From NCBI GenBank assembly GCA_905480105.1, contig CAJQPC010000073.1:1-40980 (forward strand): DNA of 40,980 nucleotides, read 5' to 3'. The notes below the pieces were generated by a model. It worked only from the letters and a program-made list of their open reading frames with translations. It did no database searches and was not told where the DNA came from. A program made the translations under genes and the position numbers. Origin of the DNA: an uncultured bacterium (GTDB lineage Bacteria; Myxococcota_A; UBA796; CAJQPC01). Positions 8,124-16,263 of this stretch are shown in pieces (position 1 is the stretch's first letter; each line of letters begins with the position of its first letter).

Positions 8124-9278
8124 ATGGTGACTGAAGTTGTGAACAAGGGTTTTTTCGGAACCCTGATGGATTCGCTCAAGCGCGTGCTTGGCGGCTTTGG
8201 CTTGTTGTTGCTGGCACCCATGCTGTTGTTCTGGAACGAGTGTCGCTCGGTTCAGACGGCCAAGAGCCTGGACGAGGGGGCCGGGATGGTGATCTCCGTC
8301 GACTCCGCCGCAGTGGATGCCGGAAACGAGGGCAAGCTGGTGCACACATCCGGTGAGGCGGACACCACGGAGAGCCTGAGCGACGATCAGTTCCAGATCA
8401 AGGCCAAGGGTTTTCGCATGGAGCGCACGGTCGAGATGTACCAGTGGATCGAGTCCAAGAAGACTCGCAAGGAGAACGACAAGGAGATCACTACTTGGAC
8501 GTACGACAAGGGGTGGAGCTCCGAGCTCAAGGACCACACCGACTTTAAAGAGCCCCAGGGGCACATCAACCCCACCTCCATGCCCTACGCGGCCAAGGCT
8601 TACCAGGTCACCCGTGGCACATTGGGTGCCTACGAGTTGGACAACGATGAGATCTCTTCGTTGAACAACTTCGAGCCTCTCTCCGTGACAGCAGAGCAGG
8701 CTGCACTGAGTGGTGGTGCGGCCAAGTCTCACAACGGTCAGATCTACATCGGTGCAGACCCGGCCAAGTCAACGGTTGGAGATGTGCGCGTAGGCTTTAA
8801 GGTCGTGCCCGTTGGGCCCATGAGCATCGTCGCAAAGCAGGTGGGGGGTGGGTTTTCGGCCTACCAGACCAAAGCTGGTGACACGCTCTTGATGGTATCG
8901 CCCACCATCAAGTCTTCCGAGGCGATGTTCGAGGCGGCCAAGAAGACCAACTTGGGGATGACCTGGGGCCTTCGCTTCTTAGGATTCGTGCTGATCTCTG
9001 CTGGTTTTGGGGCCATCTTTGGTCCCCTTAGGGTCATCGCTGACCGCGTTCCCATCATCGGCGATGTGATCGAAGGTGGCATCGGTTTGATCTCGCTGAT
9101 GCTCTCGGTGGTGTTGACCTTCTTCATCATTGCGGCGGCCTGGATCGTAGCGCGGCCCCTGCTGGGCATGTTGCTCATGCTCGTCGGAATCGGAGGCATT
9201 GTGGGCATTGTGATGCTCGTGCTCAAGGCCAAGAGGGCCAAGGCTGGCGCTGCACACGCAGAAGCCGTGGCGAGCTAA
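8124..9278 (+). CDS. TMEM43 (LUMA)-family membrane protein
   Basis: A 384-aa protein with the layout of the TMEM43 family: an N-terminal helix (GGFGLLLLAPMLLFWNE), a long extracytoplasmic region of about 230 residues, and a cluster of C-terminal helices from LGMTWGLRFLGFVLISAG onward. Family-like blocks include FWNECRSVQTAKSLDEG and, in the large domain, the Tyr/Trp-rich WTYDKGWSSELKDHTDF. Human TMEM43 sits in the inner nuclear membrane and endoplasmic reticulum; bacterial homologues are uncharacterised. The start has a good AGGAGG ribosome site. The trmB gene begins 6 bases after the stop, so the two are probably co-transcribed. Confidence 0.85.
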   Translation: MVTEVVNKGFFGTLMDSLKRVLGGFGLLLLAPMLLFWNECRSVQTAKSLDEGAGMVISVDSAAVDAGNEGKLVHTSGEADTTESLSDDQFQIKAKGFRMERTVEMYQWIESKKTRKENDKEITTWTYDKGWSSELKDHTDFKEPQGHINPTSMPYAAKAYQVTRGTLGAYELDNDEISSLNNFEPLSVTAEQAALSGGAAKSHNGQIYIGADPAKSTVGDVRVGFKVVPVGPMSIVAKQVGGGFSAYQTKAGDTLLMVSPTIKSSEAMFEAAKKTNLGMTWGLRFLGFVLISAGFGAIFGPLRVIADRVPIIGDVIEGGIGLISLMLSVVLTFFIIAAAWIVARPLLGMLLMLVGIGGIVGIVMLVLKAKRAKAGAAHAEAVAS

Positions 9279-9283
9279 GAGTC

Positions 9284-9967
9284 GTGGCGGAGCGTCCTGG
9301 ACCTGGCGGTCGTGACCGCTGGCCGGCAAGCTTCCGCCGCCGCCAAGGCCAACAGACACGGGCCCAGCGCCGCGCACTGCGCGAGCACTGGGCCCATTTT
9401 GGTGTGTCCTGGACCTACGGACAGATACTCCACGTCGACCAGCTCTTTGGCCGCCGCGCCCCCTGTACCCTGGAAGTAGGTTTTGGCATGGGTGAGTGCA
9501 TCCTAGCCCGTGCTCAGGCGGAGCCAGATCGCAACTTTCTCGGCGTGGAAGTCCACCTGCCAGCCATTGGCGCTGTCTGTGCCAGGGCAGCAGTCTTGGG
9601 TCTGGAGAACCTGCGCATCGTGCGGGAGGACGTGCTTCGGCTGCTCAACGACCAGCTCGCCCCGGCTGCATTTGACCAAGTCTGTGTCTTTTTCCCCGAC
9701 CCCTTCCCAAAGCGGCCCGAGCGTCGGCTGATCCGCACGCTCTTCACCGAATTGATCGCGTTGCACGGGCAGCCAGGGACCCAGCTGTTTTTGGCCACCG
9801 ACGTGCAGGGGTACGCGGAGTACGCTGAAGGGGTCCTGGCCCGCGACCCCTGCTTTCTTCTCCAGGCCCGAGGAGAGCGTCCAGCCTTTCGCCCTGTGTC
9901 CAAATACGAGGCCAAAGGACACGCGGAGGGACGGGAGACTTGGGAGCTGCGCTGGGGCTTGGTTTAG
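9284..9967 (+). CDS. trmB: tRNA (guanine-N7-)-methyltransferase TrmB
   Basis: Class I SAM-dependent methyltransferase that makes m7G46 in the tRNA variable loop. The 227-aa length is normal. LEVGFGMGE is the SAM-binding loop (usual form EIGFG.G), GVEVHLPAIG follows strand 2, and VFFPDPFPKRPERRLI is the TrmB signature (usual form FPDPWPKKRHxKRRL), with Phe in place of Trp. ATDVQGYAEYAEGVL matches the usual TD...YA block. The GTG start lies 6 bases after the TMEM43 gene. The stop codon sits in the loop of a strong stem-loop (9949-9976). Confidence 0.95.
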   Translation: MAERPGPGGRDRWPASFRRRQGQQTRAQRRALREHWAHFGVSWTYGQILHVDQLFGRRAPCTLEVGFGMGECILARAQAEPDRNFLGVEVHLPAIGAVCARAAVLGLENLRIVREDVLRLLNDQLAPAAFDQVCVFFPDPFPKRPERRLIRTLFTELIALHGQPGTQLFLATDVQGYAEYAEGVLARDPCFLLQARGERPAFRPVSKYEAKGHAEGRETWELRWGLV

Positions 9968-9976
9968 ACCCCGCGC
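9949..9976 (+). terminator. stem-loop with the trmB stop codon in its loop
   Basis: GCGC-T-GGGG pairs with CCCC-GCGC, giving an 8-bp stem with one bulged T. The 11-base loop contains the trmB TAG (9965-9967). There is no U-tract after it. It lies between convergent genes, so it may end or protect transcripts from either side. Confidence 0.5.
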
Positions 9977-10048
9977 TGTTCCCTCGGCTAAAAACGCCTC
10001 GCATGTGGTGGGTCTGGCTGACGAAGGGTGTACCGAAGCAAGGTCACC

Positions 10049-11068
10049 TTAAAGGCGCTCGCTGTAGGCCTGGATCGCTTCGGACATTGCCGCATCCCCC
10101 CAGCGGTGCCGCAGGGCATCCAGCACCAAGCGAATCGGGTGGCCAGCCTGCTTGCCCCGGGACTGTTCCAGAGTGGCTTTGCAGGACAGGAGAGCCGCCA
10201 GTGCGCCGGGTTGATCCCCAGTGAGTTCGGCTGCCTCCGCGAGGAGCAGACACGCCAACTTGTAACGAAGGGGGTCTGCGCCCTCCAAAGCCGCGTCGCG
10301 GGCAGAGGTGGCATGTTTGGCCCCTGTCTCGCTCATGCCCGCTTGCAGGGCCGCCATGGCTCGTCCCAGAGGCTCTTCGGCGAAGGGGTCGGCGTCGTAG
10401 TCAAGCTCCAACTCTTCGTGCAGTGCCGAAATGGGTGCTCCCTCCTCCCACACAAAGTCTCTCAGTATCCGACGCATGAGGCGCAGCTCCACGCTGCGGC
10501 GCAGGTCGTCCTGGAGTTCAGCGAGGGCCACTGCTCGGGTCATGTCGCGCAGGGCGCCTTCCCGGCTGCGCTCAGAGGGCTGCTCGCGGTCCATGCGGTG
10601 CAGGTAGCTGGCACGTTTTTCCAGGGCGTCACAGAGATCTGCCTTGCGGCCCAAGCTGTCCAGCATCTCGATGACCTGGCCGGCGGCTGAGGCGGCTTTG
10701 TCCCACACCTGTCTCTCCACCCAGAGGCTGACCAGTGCTTGAGAGGCGCTCAGTGCCAAGGTCGGCTTTCCGGACACCTTGGCAGCTGCGCAGGCCTTTC
10801 GCAGCGCTCGGGCAGCGCTTTCGCTCAAGCTTGGTGCGTGGGTGAGCCGCTCTCCTTTCTCGAACAGGTACTCGGCGTGGGGCGCCATGGCCCCCTCCTG
10901 AAGTGCCAGCTGCGCAGCCCAGTGAAGCTCTTGGGCCGCCTCGCGCCATTGCTGAGCCTGGCTGTGGAGCTCAGCAAGACGGGCACGAAGCTCGGCTTCC
11001 CGTAAAGAATGGCCCTGGGCTCTCGCCTGGTGGATATCGGCCTGGATGCGCGTGCGGTCTTGAATCAC
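10049..11068 (-). CDS. alpha-helical (TPR-like) protein of unknown function
   Basis: I do not recognise a family. The protein is almost wholly helical and rich in Ala, Leu, Glu and Arg. Repeated helix pairs such as AELHSQAQQWREAAQELHWA and, near the end, CLLLAEAAELTGDQPGALAA resemble degenerate TPR units, about eight to ten across 339 residues. No signal peptide or membrane helix is seen, so it is probably a cytoplasmic scaffold. The frame is open to 11230, but an upstream start would run into the DUF2007 gene on the other strand. The GTG at 11068 (MIQDRTRIQADIH) is therefore preferred, though it has no clear ribosome site. It converges on trmB. Confidence 0.7.
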   Translation of the reverse strand: MIQDRTRIQADIHQARAQGHSLREAELRARLAELHSQAQQWREAAQELHWAAQLALQEGAMAPHAEYLFEKGERLTHAPSLSESAARALRKACAAAKVSGKPTLALSASQALVSLWVERQVWDKAASAAGQVIEMLDSLGRKADLCDALEKRASYLHRMDREQPSERSREGALRDMTRAVALAELQDDLRRSVELRLMRRILRDFVWEEGAPISALHEELELDYDADPFAEEPLGRAMAALQAGMSETGAKHATSARDAALEGADPLRYKLACLLLAEAAELTGDQPGALAALLSCKATLEQSRGKQAGHPIRLVLDALRHRWGDAAMSEAIQAYSERL

Positions 11069-11124
11069 AGCAAGAACGCTACCACGGAGATGGGAAGCTT
11101 TGGCCCACAGCACGGAGCACTGAA

Positions 11125-11454
11125 ATGATGGATGATGGTGGCATGCGATGGACCCTCCTCTTCCAAGCTTCGGATCCCACCGAGGCCTTCTTGATTCGTG
11201 ACTACCTTGCTCAGCGCGGGGTGCCCTCACAGCTGCGAGGGCAGGACTTGGCTGGCCTGGGAGGCGTGATCCCGATTCCTGACTCCTTCCCGAGCCTTTG
11301 GGTAGACGAGGAGGAATTGGGCTTGGCCAGGTCCGCTCTTGCCCGTTGGGAGGCAGAGTCCCTTCCAGGGGTAGACTGGACTTGCTCCTGCAGCGAGGTC
11401 AACGAGGGCAGCTTTGGGTCCTGCTGGAAGTGCAGCACCCTTCGGCCAAGTTGA
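11125..11454 (+). CDS. DUF2007-type protein with C-terminal zinc ribbon
   Basis: A 109-aa protein. Residues about 8-80 match the DUF2007 (putative signal-transducing) fold: WTLLFQASDPTEAFLIRDYL, RGVPSQLRG, a strand ending in FPSLWVDEEE, and LARSALARWEAE. The last 25 residues hold a compact C-x-C...C-x2-C cluster (WTCSCSE...GSCWKCS) that looks like a rubredoxin- or RanBP2-type zinc knuckle. GGAG at 11114-11117 fits the ATG at 11125; ATGs at 11128 and 11143 are possible alternatives. It is divergent from the helical protein gene. The function of the family is unknown. Confidence 0.8.
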   Translation: MMDDGGMRWTLLFQASDPTEAFLIRDYLAQRGVPSQLRGQDLAGLGGVIPIPDSFPSLWVDEEELGLARSALARWEAESLPGVDWTCSCSEVNEGSFGSCWKCSTLRPS

Positions 11455-11466
11455 TCAAGTCACGTG

Positions 11467-11480
11467 GGCGACTACTCGCC
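11467..11480 (-). terminator. short stem-loop with a stop codon in its loop
   Basis: GGCGA and TCGCC form a 5-bp stem around CTAC. The loop is the complement of the TAG stop of the leftward MopE-motif lipoprotein gene. A 5-bp hairpin can arise by chance in GC-rich DNA; it is listed because it repeats a pattern seen at other gene ends here. Confidence 0.3.
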
Positions 11481-13025
11481 GACGGCGTAGAGCAGGTAGC
11501 CGTTGGTCAGGTCGTAGTAGGTCACGTGAACACCATCGGAGCTGTCGATGGCGATGCTTGGGAACTGACCCACATTTCCGCTGGCACCGTCGACTTGGAA
11601 GCTGCTCCAAGCGCTGCCGTTGTGGTGGCTCATGCGCAGGGCGCCGCTGGTCTCGTTGTAGTAGACGATGTAGGGCTCGTCCTTGCTGTTGAAGGCCAGC
11701 TGGGTGCCTTGGCCTACGGAGCCGGAGGAATCTACGGTCTCGATGTTCCACTGCTCGGTCGAGGAGTCGCGGCAGCCGTAGAGCACATCCGCGTTTTCCG
11801 AGTCCTGGAAAGCCACGCACGGGGTGTTGTCCGACTTCATAGCCAAGCTGGTCCAGTAGCCGTAGCCTTCCCAGACGGTCTCTTGCGCGGAGAGGGCGCC
11901 GGTGGAGATGTAATCCTTGGGGCGCACGTACTGGACTTCACCGGAACCGAAGCTGGCGCCGAAGTCGACCCAGACAGCGTGCAGGGTGTCAGTGGAATCG
12001 TGTGCCACGTCAGTGAACAGGCCGCTGTCGTCCCAGTAAGTCACGTCCAGGGAGCTGGAGATGTCCAGGGAAAGCAGCGAGAAGTCTTGGAAGGTTCGAA
12101 TTTTCGGGGTGGCATATCCCAGGCCAATAATGTCCGAAACACCGCTTGCGTCTTGGTAAAGGAAGGCGGGTACGTTGGACGAATCGTGGCTCATGCTCAC
12201 GTAGTTGCCCACGTCGTAGGAGTCCCCGGTCTCTAAGTAGCCGTCCACGAGGTAATCAGCGTCCCAGCTGCCGCTGGAGTCCATGTAGCCCCACAGCACG
12301 TAGCTGTCGTAGTAACTGCTGGAGGTCAAGTTCTGGTGGTAGCTGTAGGCCACTTGAAACTGGTCGGCGTTGTCCACCCGTCCATCCAAGTACAGGCCGG
12401 ACCAGTTGGTACTGTTTCCGGAGATAACCGAGCTGCTGCCCCAGCTGCTTCCGCTGCGCTTGGAGTAGGTCAGCTCACCGGTGTCGGTGTTGAGGTAGGC
12501 CACGTGCACGCCGCCCAGGCTGTCTACGTCGACCACGCTGGTGTAGCCGCAGTCACAGCTGGAGTCGGCCACTTCGAGGTCGAAGCGCTCGTCCACTTTG
12601 CCATCGCAGTCGTTGTCTACACCGTCGCTGTAGTCCTCTGGGGCGCCAGGGTAGGAGTTTTCGTCGTCGTCGTCGCAGTCGTCGGCGTCGTCGAAGCCGT
12701 CGCCGTCGAGATCATCGTCTGGGGTGGCGGGGTCACAGTCGTTGTCCAGCCCGTCGTAGGGAATCTCTGTCTCGCCGGGGCCGACATCGGGGTTGTCGTC
12801 GTCGCAGTCGCCATCCTCCTCGGTGAAGCCGTCGCCGTCGTCGTCGATCGTGTCCGGGTCGATGTCGGTGTCGGCATCGGTGTCGGTGTCGGTGTCGGAG
12901 TCAGCGTCCGCGTCGGTGTCTGCATCGGCCTCGTTCGCGGTGTCGGCCTCGGGATCTTTGCCGCCACCGAACCAGCCGTTGGAACATGCAGACAGCGACA
13001 AGAGGAAGAGAATCGAAGCAGACAT
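11472..13025 (-). CDS. MopE-motif and beta-propeller lipoprotein
   Basis: A 517-aa lipoprotein with signal MSASILFLLSLSAC, then a linker of alternating Asp/Thr/Ala (about residues 25-60). Next come metal-binding modules of MopE type: DDDGDGFTEEDGDCDDD, DGLDNDCDPATPDDD, DGDGFDDADDCDDDD and DGVDNDCDGKVDE. The remaining 350 residues contain repeats of the form (V/I)D(S)xGxVHVxY...TGxLxYS (for example SLGGVHVAYLNTDTGELTYS near the start and SSDGVHVTYYDLTNGYLLYA at the end), typical of BNR/Asp-box-like propellers. It is probably a calcium-dependent adhesin or binding protein on the cell surface. ATG 13025 is chosen over the longer frame because it starts the signal peptide and has GGAG 8 bases upstream. 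A perfect -35 hexamer (TTGACA, complement at 13076-13081) lies upstream but its -10 partner is poor. Confidence 0.85.
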   Translation of the reverse strand: MSASILFLLSLSACSNGWFGGGKDPEADTANEADADTDADADSDTDTDTDADTDIDPDTIDDDGDGFTEEDGDCDDDNPDVGPGETEIPYDGLDNDCDPATPDDDLDGDGFDDADDCDDDDENSYPGAPEDYSDGVDNDCDGKVDERFDLEVADSSCDCGYTSVVDVDSLGGVHVAYLNTDTGELTYSKRSGSSWGSSSVISGNSTNWSGLYLDGRVDNADQFQVAYSYHQNLTSSSYYDSYVLWGYMDSSGSWDADYLVDGYLETGDSYDVGNYVSMSHDSSNVPAFLYQDASGVSDIIGLGYATPKIRTFQDFSLLSLDISSSLDVTYWDDSGLFTDVAHDSTDTLHAVWVDFGASFGSGEVQYVRPKDYISTGALSAQETVWEGYGYWTSLAMKSDNTPCVAFQDSENADVLYGCRDSSTEQWNIETVDSSGSVGQGTQLAFNSKDEPYIVYYNETSGALRMSHHNGSAWSSFQVDGASGNVGQFPSIAIDSSDGVHVTYYDLTNGYLLYAVGE

Positions 13026-13136
13026 CGGATAGACTCCATGCGGGATGGGGCCGGAATGCCCGATATTGAAGGGCTTGTCAAGAAATTCTGTGCTCTCGAT
13101 CCCCAAAAGACGGCGTCTTCAGGCTAACCTGAGCGC

Positions 13137-13700
13137 ATGCTTTTCCTGATTCTGGCATGTGCCAAACCAGACGACACCGGCTGCCCTCAGGTGGAAAACG
13201 GCACTCAAGTGGGCAGCTTTGACGCTGCGTGTGCCTGTGAGCAACCCAGCCTAACCATAGGTACAACGGTCATTAAAGATGGTGTTTCAACACCTGTTTT
13301 AGCCTACGAGCCGGTGAGTGATGGACGGGTTCGTATGGTGCATGGGGTGCAAGGGGGCTGGCATGCGACGGCGGGCATGTGGCTCACAGGCACTCGAAAT
13401 ATCGTCACCTTGCAGACCCGTGTAATGTTTGGCACGACCGAGGTCAGTCCACTCTCCGAAGCGTACGTTCAGCTTGTGGACGAAGAAGGCTGTGCGGGCA
13501 GCTTTCCAGGCCTGACGCTTTACCTGTTTACCGAGGAGAGTTTTGGGGACACGGTGCCCCAGGTTCTCTCCTGCCAGGAGGTTGAGGTGGAAATCTGTGC
13601 GCAAGACAGCGGCGGTCGTGACCTTTGCAGCACAGAGACCTGGACCCTTCTACCGGACTTGGCTGACGTGGAAGAGGGCCTAGTAGAGGACTGCGAATGA
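13137..13700 (+). CDS. lipoprotein with a minimal signal peptide, unknown function
   Basis: A 187-aa protein starting MLFLILACAKPDDTGC. The lipid Cys would be residue 8, preceded by only seven residues with no Lys or Arg. An in-frame TAA at 13125-13127 rules out a longer form. The mature part has an all-beta look, is rich in Cys (CPQ, CACE, GCAG, SCQEVEVEICAQ), and ends in a helix. I cannot assign a family. The DUF5522 gene starts inside its stop codon (ATGA), so the two are coupled. The gene is divergent from the MopE-motif lipoprotein gene. Confidence 0.75.
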   Translation: MLFLILACAKPDDTGCPQVENGTQVGSFDAACACEQPSLTIGTTVIKDGVSTPVLAYEPVSDGRVRMVHGVQGGWHATAGMWLTGTRNIVTLQTRVMFGTTEVSPLSEAYVQLVDEEGCAGSFPGLTLYLFTEESFGDTVPQVLSCQEVEVEICAQDSGGRDLCSTETWTLLPDLADVEEGLVEDCE

Positions 13701-13924
13701 GAACGTCCGGACATCAAGATTCCCGTTTGGACGCGCGTATCCGTGCTCTGCATGACCAGGCAGTCACGAAGAATCAGCCATTGTATCGGGACCCGAAGAC
13801 CGGGTACTACGTGCTTACCGCCCAAGCGCTCTTGGACAAAGGGCAGTGCTGCGGCAATGGCTGCCGGCACTGCCCCTTTGACCCAGAGCAACAGAGCCAG
13901 GCGGGGCGAGCTCAGCCCAGCTGA
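13697..13924 (+). CDS. DUF5522-like Cys-rich small protein
   Basis: A 75-aa protein with the DUF5522 pattern: a helical N-terminus, then PKTGYYVLTAQALLDKG, and the compact signature CCGNGCRHCPF. The paired CC...CxxC and His suggest metal or Fe-S binding, but the family role is unknown. It overlaps the lipoprotein stop codon by ATGA. It has no signal peptide, so it probably stays in the cytoplasm even though its partner is exported. Confidence 0.8.
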   Translation: MRTSGHQDSRLDARIRALHDQAVTKNQPLYRDPKTGYYVLTAQALLDKGQCCGNGCRHCPFDPEQQSQAGRAQPS

Positions 13925-13929
13925 GATCG

Positions 13930-13960
13930 CCCTTCCCAGGTCTGTTTAGACCGAGAAGGG
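13930..13960 (-). terminator. two-step stem-loop at a convergent gene junction, containing a stop codon
   Basis: CCCTTC pairs with GAAGGG (6 bp). Inside that, GGTCT pairs with AGACC (5 bp) around GTTT, with a CCA/GA internal loop between the stems. The TAA stop of the leftward Helicase_C_3-like gene (complement at 13946-13948) is at the tip. The stem lies between convergent genes, so it could serve both. No U-tract is present. Confidence 0.5.
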
Positions 13961-15733
13961 GATGCCCAGACGCTCCAGGCGCTGAGAGAGCCGGGTAAGA
14001 CTGGAGCGGCTGACCAAGTGCTGGCCAGGAGCGACAGAACGTTCCAAAAGGGGCCCAGCCACAGGATCGCGCACCACGGCGTGGGCCAAGATCTCTGGCA
14101 GGTGCAGGATCAAGGCCTCCTCGGTGTGCACGGGCTGCAACTCCCCTTGTGCAGCCAGCACCGCAGTCTCCAGGGCGCCAGGCAGCTCTTCTCCATCGAA
14201 GAAGGTCAGCAAGCGCTCTATGTGGGCTGTCACATCGGTCAACGGATGGGCATTGATTCGGTAGAGCAGGCCCGTTTCATCCTGGCCCACCAGGTCGGCG
14301 ACCTGGGCCAAGGCCGCTCGGACCGTCAAGGCATCTTGCATGGCGGGGACGTGCATGTGGTCGGCATCTTGTACTCGGAAGGCCGCAGGAACAGGGCTGT
14401 CTCGCATGCCGTAGTCCAGCTCTCGGGCACCTGGAATCTCTGGGTCAGAGACCACCTCAAAGACGCCGTCCGTCTCTAAGATGCTCACGCCGCTGAGCAG
14501 TGTGATGCGCTCAGCAGATGCGGCCCAGTGGTGTAGGCTCTGACGCACGGTATCCGGTAGTCCAGTGCGGGAGTACTTGGCCAAAAACTCGGCTGGTTCC
14601 TCGTGGCCGGCGGCCAGATCTCGGGCCACGCCCTCTCTGGTCAGGCGGTGACGGTGCACCCGGTTGCCTTCTACAAATGGGGCCAAGCGTGCCAAGCGGG
14701 CGTACTCGGAGCTGGGCAGCTCTTCGGGTGCAACCAGAATCTCTAAATCCGGTGTGAGCAAGAAGCCTGGTTCGTACTGGGGGCCGGGCTCAGGCAAGCG
14801 AAGGGACTGAAGCCCTGTGCTGTCTTGGCGACCATCCAGCTGGCGGGCACGGTACAGACCGATAGCCGCTCCCAAGAAAAGGGGGCCCTCGATCAGGTCC
14901 CAACCTTCCTCGTCAAAGTTGGTACCCGGGCGTTGCTCATAGGTGCCGCGGGTGTTGGGGCTGTGCAGCACTTGTCGGGCGTGTGTGCGAAGCACTTGCA
15001 TCAGGGCCGGGAATGAGATCCAGTCGCGACCGATGAGTTGCAGCAGCAGGCGGCCAGGGGTGATCTGGTCTGTTGTGAGCAGGGTGGCCGGGTCACTGAT
15101 GGCACGAGGGGTGGACTCTGGAAAGCCGCGTAGCACGCCGCCCGCAGGGCGACACAGTCCGGTGGCTTGAGCCAGCTGAAGCGCCAGGCCCCAGCGGTCT
15201 TCGTCCTGTCCTAGCTCGCGCATCAGACTGCCCAGGGTGTCCTTGCGCAGGCCCAAGTCCTGCTTGAGCTTGGGCGGGTTGGCTTCGACCACGACGGACA
15301 GGACCACCGCGTCAAAGCGGGCGTCGCTGGGGGGAAAGGTCGGGGAAAGCTCGTGGTCCTGTAGGTGCTCCTTGAGCCGCTCCCTGAAGGGTTTGCGGCG
15401 GCGCAAGGCTGGGTTCAGACGGGCTGCTGCTGCAAAATAGGTGGGGTCCACGCCTTTGGCGCCCTTGGGGAGGCTGCGGGGGAGAATAAAGCCGCCTAGC
15501 CAGAGGGCATCCCCGTGCTCTTCCATCAAGGGACGAAAGCGCGGGTCGATCATGCCGCTGTCCGGCGAGGCCAGGATCAGGGTGTCGAGAGCATCTCGGT
15601 ATTCATCCGGAAGCTCCCGTGCGCGGTCCCTGGTGTGGGAGGCGTCGGCGATCTCGGCCGGGGTAGCGCTCATCTTGGCCCGGTATACGGCTGCGTAAGC
15701 AGCGACAATGACGCTGGGATCGAAGTCGCTCAC
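13946..15733 (-). CDS. XPB-associated Helicase_C_3-like protein without a helicase motor
   Basis: The 595-aa protein resembles the helicase-associated (Helicase_C_3, XPB/Ssl2-type) family. The key region runs from GFLLTPDLEILVAPEELPSS through YARLARLAPFVEGN, HRHRLTREGVARDLAAG and EEPAEFLAKYSRTGLPDTV to LHHWAASAERITLLSGV, matching the usual 'pdfei..p.el' to 'R..LP..V...L.dW' layout. The N-terminal 250 residues are helical and unassigned. No Walker A or DEAD/H motif is present, so it is not itself a helicase. The GTG start overlaps the upstream lipoprotein stop (GTGA), placing it last in an operon with two lipoproteins. A role in DNA repair or XPB regulation would be inference from the family only. 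Confidence 0.65.
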   Translation of the reverse strand: MSDFDPSVIVAAYAAVYRAKMSATPAEIADASHTRDRARELPDEYRDALDTLILASPDSGMIDPRFRPLMEEHGDALWLGGFILPRSLPKGAKGVDPTYFAAAARLNPALRRRKPFRERLKEHLQDHELSPTFPPSDARFDAVVLSVVVEANPPKLKQDLGLRKDTLGSLMRELGQDEDRWGLALQLAQATGLCRPAGGVLRGFPESTPRAISDPATLLTTDQITPGRLLLQLIGRDWISFPALMQVLRTHARQVLHSPNTRGTYEQRPGTNFDEEGWDLIEGPLFLGAAIGLYRARQLDGRQDSTGLQSLRLPEPGPQYEPGFLLTPDLEILVAPEELPSSEYARLARLAPFVEGNRVHRHRLTREGVARDLAAGHEEPAEFLAKYSRTGLPDTVRQSLHHWAASAERITLLSGVSILETDGVFEVVSDPEIPGARELDYGMRDSPVPAAFRVQDADHMHVPAMQDALTVRAALAQVADLVGQDETGLLYRINAHPLTDVTAHIERLLTFFDGEELPGALETAVLAAQGELQPVHTEEALILHLPEILAHAVVRDPVAGPLLERSVAPGQHLVSRSSLTRLSQRLERLGIPFSV

Positions 15734-16263
15734 AGGCCCGACTTACTGGCAGACCATTCGCCGCGTGCGGTGCACTCGTAGGTGTCCGGGTCGTCGTCTA
15801 TATCGATGCCCACCCACGCAAAGCCTTCGATAAAGGTTCTTTGTCGGTACTCATCGTAGTAGGCCTTTCCACCAAATGCGAAGTCCATCAAGCCCTCCCG
15901 GTGTTCATAGGTTCCAGAGAAGGACAAGGCGCCCGTTGGGGAGACCACTCCCCAAAACTCTGCTGTTGGGTCCTCGTCGAAGGTCACCCAGATCTGATCT
16001 GGGATGCGGCCGTCGATCTCCAGTGCTCCGTCCAAGAGGTAGTCGGATCCAGCGGTTAGGCCGGAAAATCCGCAGTTCTCGTCGAAGGAATTCTTGCCAA
16101 AGTCCGCCGTCCAGTTGCCTAAGACGTTGGGCACGGGGCCATCGGGACCGTCGATGTCTCCGCATACGTCGTTTTCGGTGCCAGTCTCGTCGGAGTCGTC
16201 TCCTCGCGAGCAGGCGCAGAGGGCCAGCAGGGAAGCGATGGCAAGGGGGCTGAGGGGTCTCAT
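15730..16263 (-). CDS. small lipoprotein of unknown function
   Basis: A 177-aa protein with signal MRPLSPLAIASLLALCAC, lipidated at Cys16 or Cys18, followed by the acidic linker SRGDDSDETGTEND. The mature domain looks like a beta-barrel or lipocalin-like fold: NVLGNWTADFGKNSF, LDGALEIDGRIPDQIWV, GALSFSGTYEH, ending GEWSAS. This GxW...LxLxG...GxW pattern is typical of proteins that bind or sense small ligands, but no family is assigned. The ATG overlaps the OmpA-type gene stop (ATGA), and its own stop overlaps the next GTG (GTGA), so three genes are chained. Confidence 0.75.
   Translation of the reverse strand: MRPLSPLAIASLLALCACSRGDDSDETGTENDVCGDIDGPDGPVPNVLGNWTADFGKNSFDENCGFSGLTAGSDYLLDGALEIDGRIPDQIWVTFDEDPTAEFWGVVSPTGALSFSGTYEHREGLMDFAFGGKAYYDEYRQRTFIEGFAWVGIDIDDDPDTYECTARGEWSASKSGL

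Noticed and set aside
11069..11230. N-terminal extension of the leftward helical protein
   Set aside because: It would overlap the DUF2007 gene and has low-quality composition; the GTG at 11068 is a better start.
12860..12960. Low-complexity GTCGGTGTCGG-type tract
   Set aside because: It encodes the Asp/Thr/Ala linker of a lipoprotein, common in this genome, rather than a regulatory repeat.
12336..13127. Rightward ORF of about 263 codons rich in Val and Gly
   Set aside because: It is the mirror of the Asp/Thr-rich MopE-motif lipoprotein gene; the valine-rich translation (Asp codons read backward) is an artefact.
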